From positions 372,001 to 436,000 of the forward strand of contig NZ_JAATEJ010000002.1 of NCBI RefSeq assembly GCF_012034175.1: a DNA stretch of 64,000 nucleotides, given 5' to 3'. The DNA comes from Actinacidiphila epipremni (GTDB lineage Bacteria > Actinomycetota > Actinomycetes > Streptomycetales > Streptomycetaceae). Under the pieces are notes generated by a model. That model made no database searches. It was not told the DNA's origin and worked only from the letters and a program-made list of their open reading frames with translations. This document shows positions 27,215 to 35,613 of the stretch, in pieces (position 1 is the stretch's first letter; every line of letters starts with the position of its first letter). The position numbers and the translations under genes were made by a program.

Positions 27215-27254
27215 TTCAGGAATTTCCTTCTACGGGGCGCGTAGGTTGACGGGA

Positions 27255-29801
27255 TCACGGAGTTTTCCGGTTCCCCCGGTTCAGGCTCAAAAGCTTGCGT
27301 CCGGTGCCGTGCACCGCGCCGGCGCGCATCAGCAGGGGTCCGCCGAGCGATCCGGCGACTCCGGCGACGAGCACGATGAGCAGCACCCAGCGCACCGCCC
27401 CGAGGATGATCCCCGGTGTGCTGCTGCCGCTCTCGGCGACGTTGTGCGAACCCGGCGGTGTGCTGCCCCCTGACGTACCGCCGGCGGCGGAGGCGGCCGG
27501 TGTGCCGCCCGGGGACGGTGTGCCCCCGGTGCCGGCCGACGTCCCGCCGGTGCCGCCGCCGGACGAGGCGGTCCCGCCGCTGCCGCCGCCGGTGAAGCTC
27601 ATGGAGCCGCCGCTCGCACCGCCGTTGTCGCTCTGGCCTGCCGGTACGGACGGCGCCCCCGCCATCAGCCGGGTCGCCGCCGCCTGCGCCTGCTCCTTGA
27701 GCGCGGGCGTCAGCGGCGCGTACCCCGGTGGCAGCAGCCCGAGGCCGATGCCGGGGGTCTGGCCGGAGCCGGCCGCGAAGCGGATGAGCGTGGCGTAGTC
27801 CGAGCGGGCCTTGGCGTCGAGCCCGGTGGAGGCGGCGGCGTAGGTGACCGAGGTCAGCGGGTAGGCGCCGGGAGTGCGCAGCGCGGGGTTCTGGTCCAGC
27901 ACCCCGGAGGTCCCGCTCTCCTTCATCGCGTTCACCGCCTTGGTCATGGCGTCGATGGTCGGGGAGACGAAGTCGCCGTGGGCGTTGAGCAGTTCGGCGG
28001 TGCCGAGCCGGTAGCGGGTGGCGGTGGCCACGTCGGTCAGGCCGATCTCGAAGCGCATCCCCGGCTGCTGCGGGTTTCCGGTCAGCTTCGGCGGCTGGTT
28101 CAGCAGGTCGGGAGTGGTGAGGGCCTGGTTGTACGCGTCACGGACCCGGGTCGCGTCGTCGTGCAGGCTCCCGCCGAACGGGTTGACCCCGACGCCGTTC
28201 ACCGTGAGGTCCGGGTGGTCGGGCGCGGGTACCCATGCGGTCGGGTCGGGCCGGGGGAAGTCGGCGAGCGTGCTGTCGGCCGCGTCGGCGTGCTCGTCCA
28301 GGAAGCTGGCGTTGATCTTCATGCCCCAGGGATCGGGCTTCCCCTTGAGGAAGTTCGCCGCGTCGGGGTCGCTGCGGAGCCACCGCCACAGCTGGGCCCC
28401 GGCGTCCGAGGGGTTCTGCGGGACGATCAGGCCCCCTTGGCACGGGCCGATTCCGCGGAAGCCCGCGTTGAGTGCCTTGAATTCCGGGTCCTGGTAGAGG
28501 GTCGTCGGGTTGGTCTGGGGCAACTTCCCCCGGAAGACCTGGCTGTTGGGGCCCGGCAGATCGCAGTGGTAGGACTGCGTGAGCAGTTTCGCGACGAGGC
28601 GGGCGTTCAGTCTCAGTCTCGGCACTTGTACGGACGAGCCCGACACCTCGATGTTGTAGCCGATCACCAGGCCGGAGATCGCCACCGGTGCGTGGACGAA
28701 GGGCGCGGAGCCGGGCGGTGGCTGGACCGGCCGCTGGATGAACGCCAGGCCGGCGCTGCCCTCCGCGCCGCCGAGCACCAGGTCACGCGCGACGTCGTCG
28801 CTCTGCTGGTCGTAGGAGTAGGTGATCTTCTCGCCCGTGCAGAGGGAAGGCTCCCACGCCCCCATCGCCTCCTGGATCATCTCGGAGCCGGTGGTGGGGC
28901 GTTCGAGCTGGCCGATCGGGCAGAACGACTCGTTCGGCGCGAAGTCCAGCCGGAAGACGATGCGCTGGGCCCAGTTGCTCGCGGACAGCGCCGAGGTCAG
29001 AAGTCCCGCCGACGACTTGAACACGGTACCGTCCGGCTCGTGCGTCCCCCGGGGCACGACCACCAGCCAGCACGGCTGCGGCTGGGTCTCGCCCTCCGCG
29101 ACCGCACCGCAGTTGAGCACGTCGGAGTCGGCGGAGGAGTCCAGGTGGAAGATGCTCTGCCCCGAGCCGTCGGCGCCCGTGGAGTTGTACGGCTGCTCGT
29201 TGGTGTTCTGGTTCGAGAAGTACGTGCCCAGGTTCGTCTGGTCCGAGACGGCATCGCCCACGGCGGGCTGGAAGGGGATGAACCCCCGGGTGGGCCCCTC
29301 GCGCGGGTACTCCGTCTCGGCGGGGTCGTAGAGGTGGTTGACGTCCTGGGCACTGGGGTTGCCGACCTGCCGCTGCGAGACGAGTCCGCCGGCGCCGGCG
29401 CTCAGCAGCGGGCCCTGGCCGAACTCGCACTGCGTACGGTCGGGGCCGTCCGGTGAGTTGCCCCAGCACTGCATGATCTGGAGGTAGTCGGCGCCGAACG
29501 GGCCGCTGGCGGTCAGCGTCGGCTGCCCGCCGGTCCAGGACACCCTGACCGCCTGGCTGCGCAGCCCCTTGGTCTGCTCGACGGTGACCTTCAGGCCGGA
29601 GAAGTCGTCGTACGGCCCCTTCGTCCCGGACTTGGTCACCGCCGAGCCGGAGCCAGAGTCCGAGCCGGAGTCCGCGGCGTGCGCCGGGTTGCCCGAGGGC
29701 ACCGGCAGCAGCACCAGGCCGACCGCGGCGAGCGCCGCGGTGAGCACGCCGCAGAACCGCACCAGGACCGGTCGCCCGGCGGTCTTCTCCCGCGCGGCCA
29801 T
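27255..29801 (-). CDS. Large membrane-anchored surface protein with PstS-like segment
   Basis: An 848-residue protein coupled to the PstS gene: its ATG overlaps the upstream stop by one base (TGATG). It has a signal peptide (VLTAALAAVGLVLLPVPS), a long extracellular region, a Gly/Ser/Thr-rich stalk near the C-terminus and one C-terminal helix (IILGAVRWVLLIVLVAGVAG) with a basic tail. Around residues 350-400 it reads APVAISGLVIGYNI and LRLNARLVAKLLTQSYHCD, resembling the hinge region of PstS-type proteins. Several Cys pairs (QIMQCWG, RTQCEFG) suggest disulfides. No enzyme motif is seen. It may be an oversized substrate-binding or docking subunit of this transporter. Confidence 0.65.
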   Translation of the reverse strand: MAAREKTAGRPVLVRFCGVLTAALAAVGLVLLPVPSGNPAHAADSGSDSGSGSAVTKSGTKGPYDDFSGLKVTVEQTKGLRSQAVRVSWTGGQPTLTASGPFGADYLQIMQCWGNSPDGPDRTQCEFGQGPLLSAGAGGLVSQRQVGNPSAQDVNHLYDPAETEYPREGPTRGFIPFQPAVGDAVSDQTNLGTYFSNQNTNEQPYNSTGADGSGQSIFHLDSSADSDVLNCGAVAEGETQPQPCWLVVVPRGTHEPDGTVFKSSAGLLTSALSASNWAQRIVFRLDFAPNESFCPIGQLERPTTGSEMIQEAMGAWEPSLCTGEKITYSYDQQSDDVARDLVLGGAEGSAGLAFIQRPVQPPPGSAPFVHAPVAISGLVIGYNIEVSGSSVQVPRLRLNARLVAKLLTQSYHCDLPGPNSQVFRGKLPQTNPTTLYQDPEFKALNAGFRGIGPCQGGLIVPQNPSDAGAQLWRWLRSDPDAANFLKGKPDPWGMKINASFLDEHADAADSTLADFPRPDPTAWVPAPDHPDLTVNGVGVNPFGGSLHDDATRVRDAYNQALTTPDLLNQPPKLTGNPQQPGMRFEIGLTDVATATRYRLGTAELLNAHGDFVSPTIDAMTKAVNAMKESGTSGVLDQNPALRTPGAYPLTSVTYAAASTGLDAKARSDYATLIRFAAGSGQTPGIGLGLLPPGYAPLTPALKEQAQAAATRLMAGAPSVPAGQSDNGGASGGSMSFTGGGSGGTASSGGGTGGTSAGTGGTPSPGGTPAASAAGGTSGGSTPPGSHNVAESGSSTPGIILGAVRWVLLIVLVAGVAGSLGGPLLMRAGAVHGTGRKLLSLNRGNRKTP

Positions 29802-31513
29802 CACGAGTTCCCCTTCTTCGCGCCGCCGGCGAACCGCCGGGCCAGGGTGGGCGGCACGATCACGACGGCGAGCAGCATGAGCGCCGAAAGGCCCATCAGC
29901 CAGGTCCGCAGGCCCCAGAAGGACTCGTCGCCGACCGTGACGCTGGAGGCGGTGATGTCCTGGGCGCTGGTCCCGGTGCCCGTGCTGTCGCCGGTCCCGG
30001 TGCCGTCGCCGATCACCTGGCCGGTGTCGGGGTCGACCGCGCCGGTGCCGCCGGCCGCCGAGCCGCCGCCGCCCGCGGTGCCCGCGCTGCTGCCGCCGGC
30101 TGTCGAGGTGCCGCCGGTGCTCGTGCCCGTGCCGCCCGTCGATGTACCGCTGCCGGTGCCGCCGCTGGTGGCGGTGCCGCCCGAGGAGCCGCCGCTGCCG
30201 TTGGCCGCGGGCTTGACCTGTGTCGGGGCGGGGGCGCCGCCGGTGCCGTCGCTGCACTGCTGGGGGCCGGCCTTGTCGCACGCCTTCGGGTAAGGGGCGG
30301 TCTTGACCAGGGTGTTGGTGCCGTCGGTGGAGAAGGTCGGGTTGTGGCAGCCGGCGACGTTGATGTTCTGCGGCACCACGCCCGGCACCCTCTTGAGCTG
30401 GTCGAAGCCGGCCTGCACCAGGTTGATCGGCAGCGGCGAGAAGCCCAGCGGGGTCGCCTGGGCCTGGCCCTGGCACAGGAAGTAGTAGCCGAACGCGCCG
30501 AGCGTCTTGCCCTTGGCCTCGGTGAGCGGGGTCTCCAGCTTGGTCGGCAGGATCATGTAGCTGTAGCTGGACAGCGGATAGACCCGGGGGTCGCGGTAGC
30601 TGTAGACGTTGTCGAGGATCTGCGTCAGGTACTGCGTGGAGTCCTTGTTCTGGTTGATCTGCGCCTTGGTCAGCGCGACGGCCACGTTGCTCGGGGTCGG
30701 CTCGGTGTAGTAGCCGGCCGCGTTCTCGACCTTGACCACCGGGAAGTGGGCGGCGATCGCGTAGGAGTACTCGACGAAGGTGATGGCGCCCTCGGCGTAG
30801 TTCTGCTTGACGTAGCCGGCCACCCCGAGCGAGCCGGACTGGGCGATGAAGCCGGAGCCCGGCCTGATCGGGTAGTACGACGTCAGGCCGCACGGCGTGG
30901 GCTTGCCGAGCTTGGCGCAGTAGCTGTTCCAGATGGCGCCCTGCGTCTTCGACATCCACAGCGTGAACTGGGCGGTGGAGCCGGAGCCGTCGGAGCGGAC
31001 CACCGGGATGATCTTGCGGTTCGGCAGCGTCAGGCCCGGGTTCTCGGTCGCGATCTCCTTGTCCGACCAGTTGGTGATCACGCCGGTGAAGATCTTGGCG
31101 ACCGTCGCGTCGTCCAGCCGCAGGTTGGTGACCCGCTTGCCGCCGATCTTCAGGTTGTACATGAAGGTCGTACCGCCGGCCACGATCGGCATATAGGCGT
31201 AGCCGCGGGTCGGCGGCGCCTCGCGGACACCGAACTCGGTCATCCCGTACGGGATCTCGGACACGGCGAAGTCGACGGTGCTCTGCTTGAACTGGTTGCG
31301 GCCGTCCGTCGAGCCGCTGCCGGTGTAGTCGACGGTCATGCCGTACTGGGCGACCTCGCGCCGCCACTGGTCGATGGCGTTCTGGCTCCAGGTGGAGCCC
31401 GCGCCGCTGATCCGCGCGTACGTCTCGGCCGACGCGGTCGGCGCCGGCCCGAGCATCAGCAGCGAGCAGATGAGCAGCGCGAGGGATGCCGCCGCTGCCC
31501 GTATCTTCTTCAC
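29801..31513 (-). CDS. pstS: PstS-like binding protein with C-terminal membrane anchor
   Basis: A 570-residue phosphate-type binding protein. A signal peptide precedes AETYARISGAGSTWSQNAID, the family start. Ligand-loop motifs are DYTGSGSTDGRNQF, DFAVSEIPYG and RSDGSGSTAQFTLWM, and KIFTGVITNWSDKEI is the classic hinge segment. Residues about 420-510 are a Gly/Ser/Thr stalk, and a C-terminal helix (LRTWLMGLSALMLLAVVIVP) with a basic tail anchors it, in place of the usual lipid. The GTG start overlaps the pstA stop by 4 nt. Loop residues fit phosphate, but related anions are possible. Confidence 0.82.
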   Translation of the reverse strand: MKKIRAAAASLALLICSLLMLGPAPTASAETYARISGAGSTWSQNAIDQWRREVAQYGMTVDYTGSGSTDGRNQFKQSTVDFAVSEIPYGMTEFGVREAPPTRGYAYMPIVAGGTTFMYNLKIGGKRVTNLRLDDATVAKIFTGVITNWSDKEIATENPGLTLPNRKIIPVVRSDGSGSTAQFTLWMSKTQGAIWNSYCAKLGKPTPCGLTSYYPIRPGSGFIAQSGSLGVAGYVKQNYAEGAITFVEYSYAIAAHFPVVKVENAAGYYTEPTPSNVAVALTKAQINQNKDSTQYLTQILDNVYSYRDPRVYPLSSYSYMILPTKLETPLTEAKGKTLGAFGYYFLCQGQAQATPLGFSPLPINLVQAGFDQLKRVPGVVPQNINVAGCHNPTFSTDGTNTLVKTAPYPKACDKAGPQQCSDGTGGAPAPTQVKPAANGSGGSSGGTATSGGTGSGTSTGGTGTSTGGTSTAGGSSAGTAGGGGSAAGGTGAVDPDTGQVIGDGTGTGDSTGTGTSAQDITASSVTVGDESFWGLRTWLMGLSALMLLAVVIVPPTLARRFAGGAKKGNS

Positions 31514-32823
31514 GATCCGTCAACTCCCTGTGCGGGGCCGGTTCCGGGGTGTTCCGGGCGGTCCGGGTGGGCGGGGTACGACATGGCGGCTGCGCCGGCG
31601 GTTACACCGGCGAGCCCACGGGCGGTGCGGCGTTCGTCCATCCGGCGCTTGTCCCGGCGGGAGGCGACCACCCGGCGGTGGACCCCCCGCCTGCTCAGCT
31701 CGCCGGCGGCGCGCCCGCCGATCAGCCGGGCGGCCACGAACAGCAGCAGCACCAGGACGAGCAGCAGCGCCGCGGTGCCGAAGCCGCGGGCGATCATGGT
31801 GGGCTGGGGGGACTTGACGAACTCGAAGGTGGCCAGCGGCAGCGACACCATGGGCCCGTGCACCGGGTCGTAGTTGGTGACCGCGGTGTATCCCGCGGTC
31901 AGCAGGACCGGCGAGGTCTCGCCGATCCCGCGCGCGGTGCCGAGGATGACGGCGGTGGTCAGGCCCGAGCGGGCGGTCGGCAGCACCACATGCCACACGG
32001 TCCGCCAGCGCGGTGAGCCGAGCGCGTACGACGCCTCGCGCAGGGTGCCGGGCACGAGCCGGATCACCACGTCGGCGGCGCGGATGATGATCGGCAGCAT
32101 CATCACCGAGATGGCCAGCGACGCGGCGAAGCCGGACTTCTCCACGCCGAGCGCGAGGATCGCGGTGGCGTAGACGAACAGGCCGGCCACGATCGAGGGC
32201 AGCGCGGTCATGGCCTCGACGACGGTGCGCACCAGGCGCGCATAGCGGCCGGGCACCTCGTTGAGGAACACCGCGGCGAGCAGGCCCACCGGCACGGTCA
32301 GCGCGAGCGCGATGGCGATCTGGATCAGGGTGCCGATCAGCGCGTGCCGGCTGCCGCCGATGGTCAGCGGCTGCAGCGGGCCGGCGTTCGTCATGTCCTG
32401 CGTGAAGAAGTTGAGGTGCGGCAGCGCCTTGCGGCCACTCCACATCGTGTAGACCACCACGAAGACCAGCGCCAGCAGCAGCACCGCCGCGAGGCTGTGC
32501 ACGATCACCGAGGTGATCCGGTCGCGTACCGCAGGACCGTCCTCGTCGTACGAGACGAGGATCGCGTAGAGCACCAGGAACAGCACGTACGCGAAGACCA
32601 CAAAGCCCAGCAGACCGCTGAAGGGCGCGAGGCGGCTGAAGAACAGCCAGGTCAGGGCGAGCGAGGCCGCCGCGGCGCCGAAGACCGCGAAGTAGTCGCT
32701 GTCGTGCAGCCCGGACGTCGACCGGCGCGGTTCTGCGGCGCCCGTCCCGCGCCGCGGGAGGGTCGTACGCTGCGCCGCTGTGGCGTCCGGGGCGTCCATG
32801 GCTTCCATGGCGTCCGTGGTCAT
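31510..32823 (-). CDS. pstA: Pst-type ABC transporter permease
   Basis: Inner-membrane permease of 437 residues, longer than usual PstA. Two extra N-terminal helices (about 45-95) precede the core, and a basic cytoplasmic tail of about 60 residues follows it. Core features are IGTLIQIAIALALTVPVGLL, the ALPSIVAGLFVYA loop, and the ATPase-coupling EAA motif EASYALGSPRWRTVWHVVLP with TARGIGETSPVLLTAG. It starts 34 nt after pstC and is translationally coupled to pstS. Confidence 0.88.
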   Translation of the reverse strand: MTTDAMEAMDAPDATAAQRTTLPRRGTGAAEPRRSTSGLHDSDYFAVFGAAAASLALTWLFFSRLAPFSGLLGFVVFAYVLFLVLYAILVSYDEDGPAVRDRITSVIVHSLAAVLLLALVFVVVYTMWSGRKALPHLNFFTQDMTNAGPLQPLTIGGSRHALIGTLIQIAIALALTVPVGLLAAVFLNEVPGRYARLVRTVVEAMTALPSIVAGLFVYATAILALGVEKSGFAASLAISVMMLPIIIRAADVVIRLVPGTLREASYALGSPRWRTVWHVVLPTARSGLTTAVILGTARGIGETSPVLLTAGYTAVTNYDPVHGPMVSLPLATFEFVKSPQPTMIARGFGTAALLLVLVLLLFVAARLIGGRAAGELSRRGVHRRVVASRRDKRRMDERRTARGLAGVTAGAAAMSYPAHPDRPEHPGTGPAQGVDGS

Positions 32824-32857
32824 GGCGAGGGAACTCCTGGTTCCGCCGATTGCTCGG

Positions 32858-33895
32858 CTATTCGGCGGTGGCGCCGGATCGGCTGCGGGCGACGATCGAG
32901 GAGGCGACGAAGTTGACGACGAGGGTCATCAGGAACAGCGCGAGGCCGGCCGCCATCAGCGCGGACATGCCGAACTGCGACGCCTCGCCGTAGCGCAGGG
33001 CGATCAGCGAGGAGACCGAGCTGGTGCCCGCCTGGAGGATGTGCGGCTGGATCTCGAAGACCGGCGAGATGACCAGGTAGACGCCGATGGTCTCGCCGAG
33101 CGCCCGGCCGAGGCCCAGCATCGTGCCGCCGATCATGCCGCCCGTGCCGTACGGCAGGACGACCGCGCGGATCATGCCCCAGCGGGTCGCGCCCAGCGCG
33201 TAGGCGCCCTCGCGCTCGCCCACCGGGGCCTGCGAGAAGACCTCGCGGATGATGGAGCAGATGATCGGGGTGACCATCATCGCCACGACCATGCCGGCGA
33301 TGAAGGTCGAGGCGGTGTAGACGGTCGCGGTGGCCAGCGGGTCGTGCGGGTCGGCGTTGTCGACCTTGAACAGCGGGAACCAGCCGAAATACGTCGACAG
33401 CCAGCGGGCCAGGCCGATCACCTTGCCCTGGAGGAAGAACAGGCCCCACAGGCCGTAGATGACCGAAGGAACCGCGGCCATCAGGTCGATGGTGCTGATC
33501 AGTGTCCGGCGCAGCCGCGGCGGGGCGTACTCGGAGATGTAGAGCGCGGTGCCGATCGCCAGCGGCACCGCGAAGACGATCGCGACGGCGGCGATCAGGA
33601 CCGTGCCGGTGATGACGGCGGCGATGCCGACATGATGGGCGTCCGGCTCCCACGCGGCCGTGGTCAGGAACGACCACTTCGCCACCCGCAGCGCCTGCCA
33701 CGCCCGGTAGGTCAGGAAGCCGCCGACCAGCAGCATCACGGCGAGCACGAGGCTGCCGCCGCTGGTGGCGACCGCGCGGAACAGCCGGTCGGCGGGCCCG
33801 GAGTCGCCGTGCAGCCGGCGCGCCCGGTCGTCGGCCGCGCCGGGCTCGGGGCTCGTACCGGCACCCGCAGTTCGTGCCCGTGTTCGCATTGTCAC
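32858..33895 (-). CDS. pstC: Pst-type ABC transporter permease
   Basis: Permease of 345 residues with six membrane helices. Typical PstC segments are AAVPSVIYGLWGLFFLQGKV and the EAA loop GAYALGATRWGMIRAVVLPYG with GLGRALGETIGVYLVI. First gene of the block, so its upstream DNA should hold the main promoter; 11-bp-phased elements resembling PHO boxes lie there. GTG 33895 is used; an in-frame ATG at 33889 is an alternative. Confidence 0.88.
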   Translation of the reverse strand: MTMRTRARTAGAGTSPEPGAADDRARRLHGDSGPADRLFRAVATSGGSLVLAVMLLVGGFLTYRAWQALRVAKWSFLTTAAWEPDAHHVGIAAVITGTVLIAAVAIVFAVPLAIGTALYISEYAPPRLRRTLISTIDLMAAVPSVIYGLWGLFFLQGKVIGLARWLSTYFGWFPLFKVDNADPHDPLATATVYTASTFIAGMVVAMMVTPIICSIIREVFSQAPVGEREGAYALGATRWGMIRAVVLPYGTGGMIGGTMLGLGRALGETIGVYLVISPVFEIQPHILQAGTSSVSSLIALRYGEASQFGMSALMAAGLALFLMTLVVNFVASSIVARSRSGATAE

Positions 33896-33934
33896 GCCTT
33901 GACGCTCTTGGGACGCGATGGCGGGACCTCCACG

Positions 33935-33981
33935 CCAACGTGAACGACAGCACCCGTAGGGGCAACTTCAGTTCACCTGGC
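33935..33981 (-). promoter_or_regulatory. Possible PHO-box region upstream of pstC
   Basis: On the minus strand four consecutive 11-nt units from 33978 down to 33935 read AGGTGAACTGA, AGTTGCCCCTA, CGGGTGCTGTC, GTTCACGTTGG. The last resembles the PhoP direct-repeat unit GKTCAYYYRSG (9 of 11), and on the plus strand GTTCACCTGGC (33971-33981) fits 10 of 11. The unit AGTTGCCCCTM recurs at 34563-34573. The match is suggestive only. Confidence 0.35.
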
Positions 33982-34008
33982 GGCGGTGCGGATACCCGGG
34001 CGGGGGCG

Positions 34009-34401
34009 TCAGGACGAGTCGCCCCACGGGACCGCCTCGGCCGCGCCGAGGCCGAGCAGCAGCACCCGGAAGCGCTCGTAGGCGGCCTGGCACGTCGAGT
34101 GCCGCTCGTACGCGCGGGCGGACACCGCCTGCACCTGGCCGTCGGGGCCGCGCAGCCGCCACACCCAGCCGTTGGACTCCGCCGCGTGCTGCACACCGCC
34201 GGCCAGCCCGTCGGCCCCGGTACACAGCGCCTCGAACGCGGTCTTGCACTGCGCCTCGTCCTGGTACGTACGCGCCCCCAGCGCGATCACCCGGCCGTTG
34301 TTCGCGGTCAACCGCCACGAGAACCAGCCGTCCTCGTTGATGTCGACCTGGCATCGAGTACCCGTCCCCCTGGTACTCGCCCCCCTGACGTCCCCTGTCA
34401 C
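34009..34401 (-). CDS. YegP/DUF1508-like protein with two repeats
   Basis: A 130-residue protein with two copies of a YegP-like unit: CQVDINEDGWFSWRLTANNG followed by YQDEAQCKTAFEALC, and NGWVWRLRGPDGQVQAVSAR followed by YERHSTCQAAYERFR. Such tandem units make a small domain-swapped fold of unknown function. There is no signal peptide. GTG start at 34401. It is on the pst strand but 113 nt upstream of pstC, with the PHO-like elements between. Confidence 0.7.
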   Translation of the reverse strand: MTGDVRGASTRGTGTRCQVDINEDGWFSWRLTANNGRVIALGARTYQDEAQCKTAFEALCTGADGLAGGVQHAAESNGWVWRLRGPDGQVQAVSARAYERHSTCQAAYERFRVLLLGLGAAEAVPWGDSS

Positions 34402-34766
34402 AGCGCCACCCCCACCCCTGACGGACGCCCCCGCAGCCCCAGCGCTACGGAGGTGTGCCGCGATGCACCGCCTGCGTGGCGGTTGTGCAGCACGGGCAAT
34501 GTATGGGGCGGTTGATAGTTGGGGCTTGCCTCACAGGATCTCCACGGGATCCTTCACGTTGAAGTTGCCCCTCGTTCACGCACGATCACTCAGGGCGATG
34601 GGAGCCCTCCCAGGACGGGAGCAACCATGCCATAGGGGATGGTGGAAAAAGGGGCCGCGAGCGCGGAGGGAAGCGCGGGCGCGAGGCGGGGCTCGGGCGC
34701 GGGGGTGAGCCCGGGGTGCTCGGGGCAGGCTCGGGCGCGCGCTCGGGTGAGGGCTCGGGCGGGGGC
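34402..34766. other. Gene-free region with PHO-like 11-bp units
   Basis: A 365-nt spacer. At 34552-34584 three consecutive 11-nt units read CTTCACGTTGA, AGTTGCCCCTC, GTTCACGCACG; the first and third resemble PhoP-binding units (the third 10 of 11), and the middle unit is shared with the pstC upstream region. At 34671-34770 there is G-rich low-complexity sequence (repeats of GGGCTCGGGCGCGGG type) reaching the stop of the PH-domain gene. I see no gene. Confidence 0.5.
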
Positions 34767-35477
34767 TCAGCCGATGGCGAGCAGGACGATCAGCACGACC
34801 AGTCCCGCCGCGGCGGGCGCCAGGACCTCCCAGCACCACCGCACCACGGGCGCGGTCGACTCGTCCCGGGTGGCGGACTCGCGCGCCTCGGCGAGCTCGC
34901 GCAGCTCCTGGAGCGCCTGGTCGGACCAGGCCCGGATCGTCGGGTCGGCGCCGGGCACCGGCGTGGTCGTCCGGCCGTACGAGGGCCGCCGGAAGGCGCC
35001 CTTGCCGCCCCCGGGGGTGAAGGCGTCGTCGCCGGCCGCCTTGGCCCGCGCGTCCTGCCGGGCCGCCCGCTTGCGGGCCCGCAGCGACACCGGGATCGCC
35101 CAGAGCTGGAACTTCTTCCCGCCGGCCAGCAGCTCGGTGGTGTACGACGAGCGCACCGCGTCGACGCCCTCCCAGGGCACGGTGATCGTACGGAAGGGGT
35201 TGCGGACCCGGATCCGGTCGTTGTTGGCGAAGACCGCGGGCCGCAGCGTCAGGGCGATGACGAGCGGCAGCGCCAGCAGCAGCCCGGCGATGGCGAGCCA
35301 GGGGGTGTGGCCCTTGCCGCGGGCGATGGCGTCGGCGCCGAGCCAGCACGCGACGAGCAGCAGCCCGGCCCCGCCGACCATCCCCGCCACGGAGCGGTAG
35401 CTGCGGTCGGCGTACTGCGGCTGCCCCGGACCGCCGCCGTCCGGCGGGCTCGGGCGGTCGGACCTCGGACTCGTCAT
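34767..35477 (-). CDS. PH-domain membrane protein
   Basis: A 236-residue protein: an N-terminal Pro-rich segment, two membrane helices (about 33-50 and 59-78), a bacterial PH-like domain (RPAVFANNDRIRVRNPFRTI, then VPWEGVDAVRSS), a basic linker and a C-terminal helix (VLAPAAAGLVVLIVLLAIG). This layout matches the DUF/PH-domain protein found beside deoC in S. coelicolor. Function unknown. It is divergent from deoC. Confidence 0.75.
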   Translation of the reverse strand: MTSPRSDRPSPPDGGGPGQPQYADRSYRSVAGMVGGAGLLLVACWLGADAIARGKGHTPWLAIAGLLLALPLVIALTLRPAVFANNDRIRVRNPFRTITVPWEGVDAVRSSYTTELLAGGKKFQLWAIPVSLRARKRAARQDARAKAAGDDAFTPGGGKGAFRRPSYGRTTTPVPGADPTIRAWSDQALQELRELAEARESATRDESTAPVVRWCWEVLAPAAAGLVVLIVLLAIG

Positions 35478-35582
35478 AAGGACCGATTGTGCCCGACGCG
35501 GGTGCCCGGCCGGGCCACGACCCGGTTGCGGTCGCGTCTCGCCGGGAGGGCGGCGGGGTCCGACCCCGAGGGTGGTGAATCG

Positions 35583-35594
35583 CTACGCGCGTAG
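35583..35594. promoter_or_regulatory. 12-bp palindrome CTACGCGCGTAG before deoC
   Basis: Identical to the palindromes before deoD and add; it ends 19 nt before the deoC ATG. It is followed directly by ATATGC, giving a TAGATA that could serve as a -10 element overlapping the operator. Confidence 0.7.
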
Positions 35595-35613
35595 ATATGC
35601 TGGGCTGGTGACC

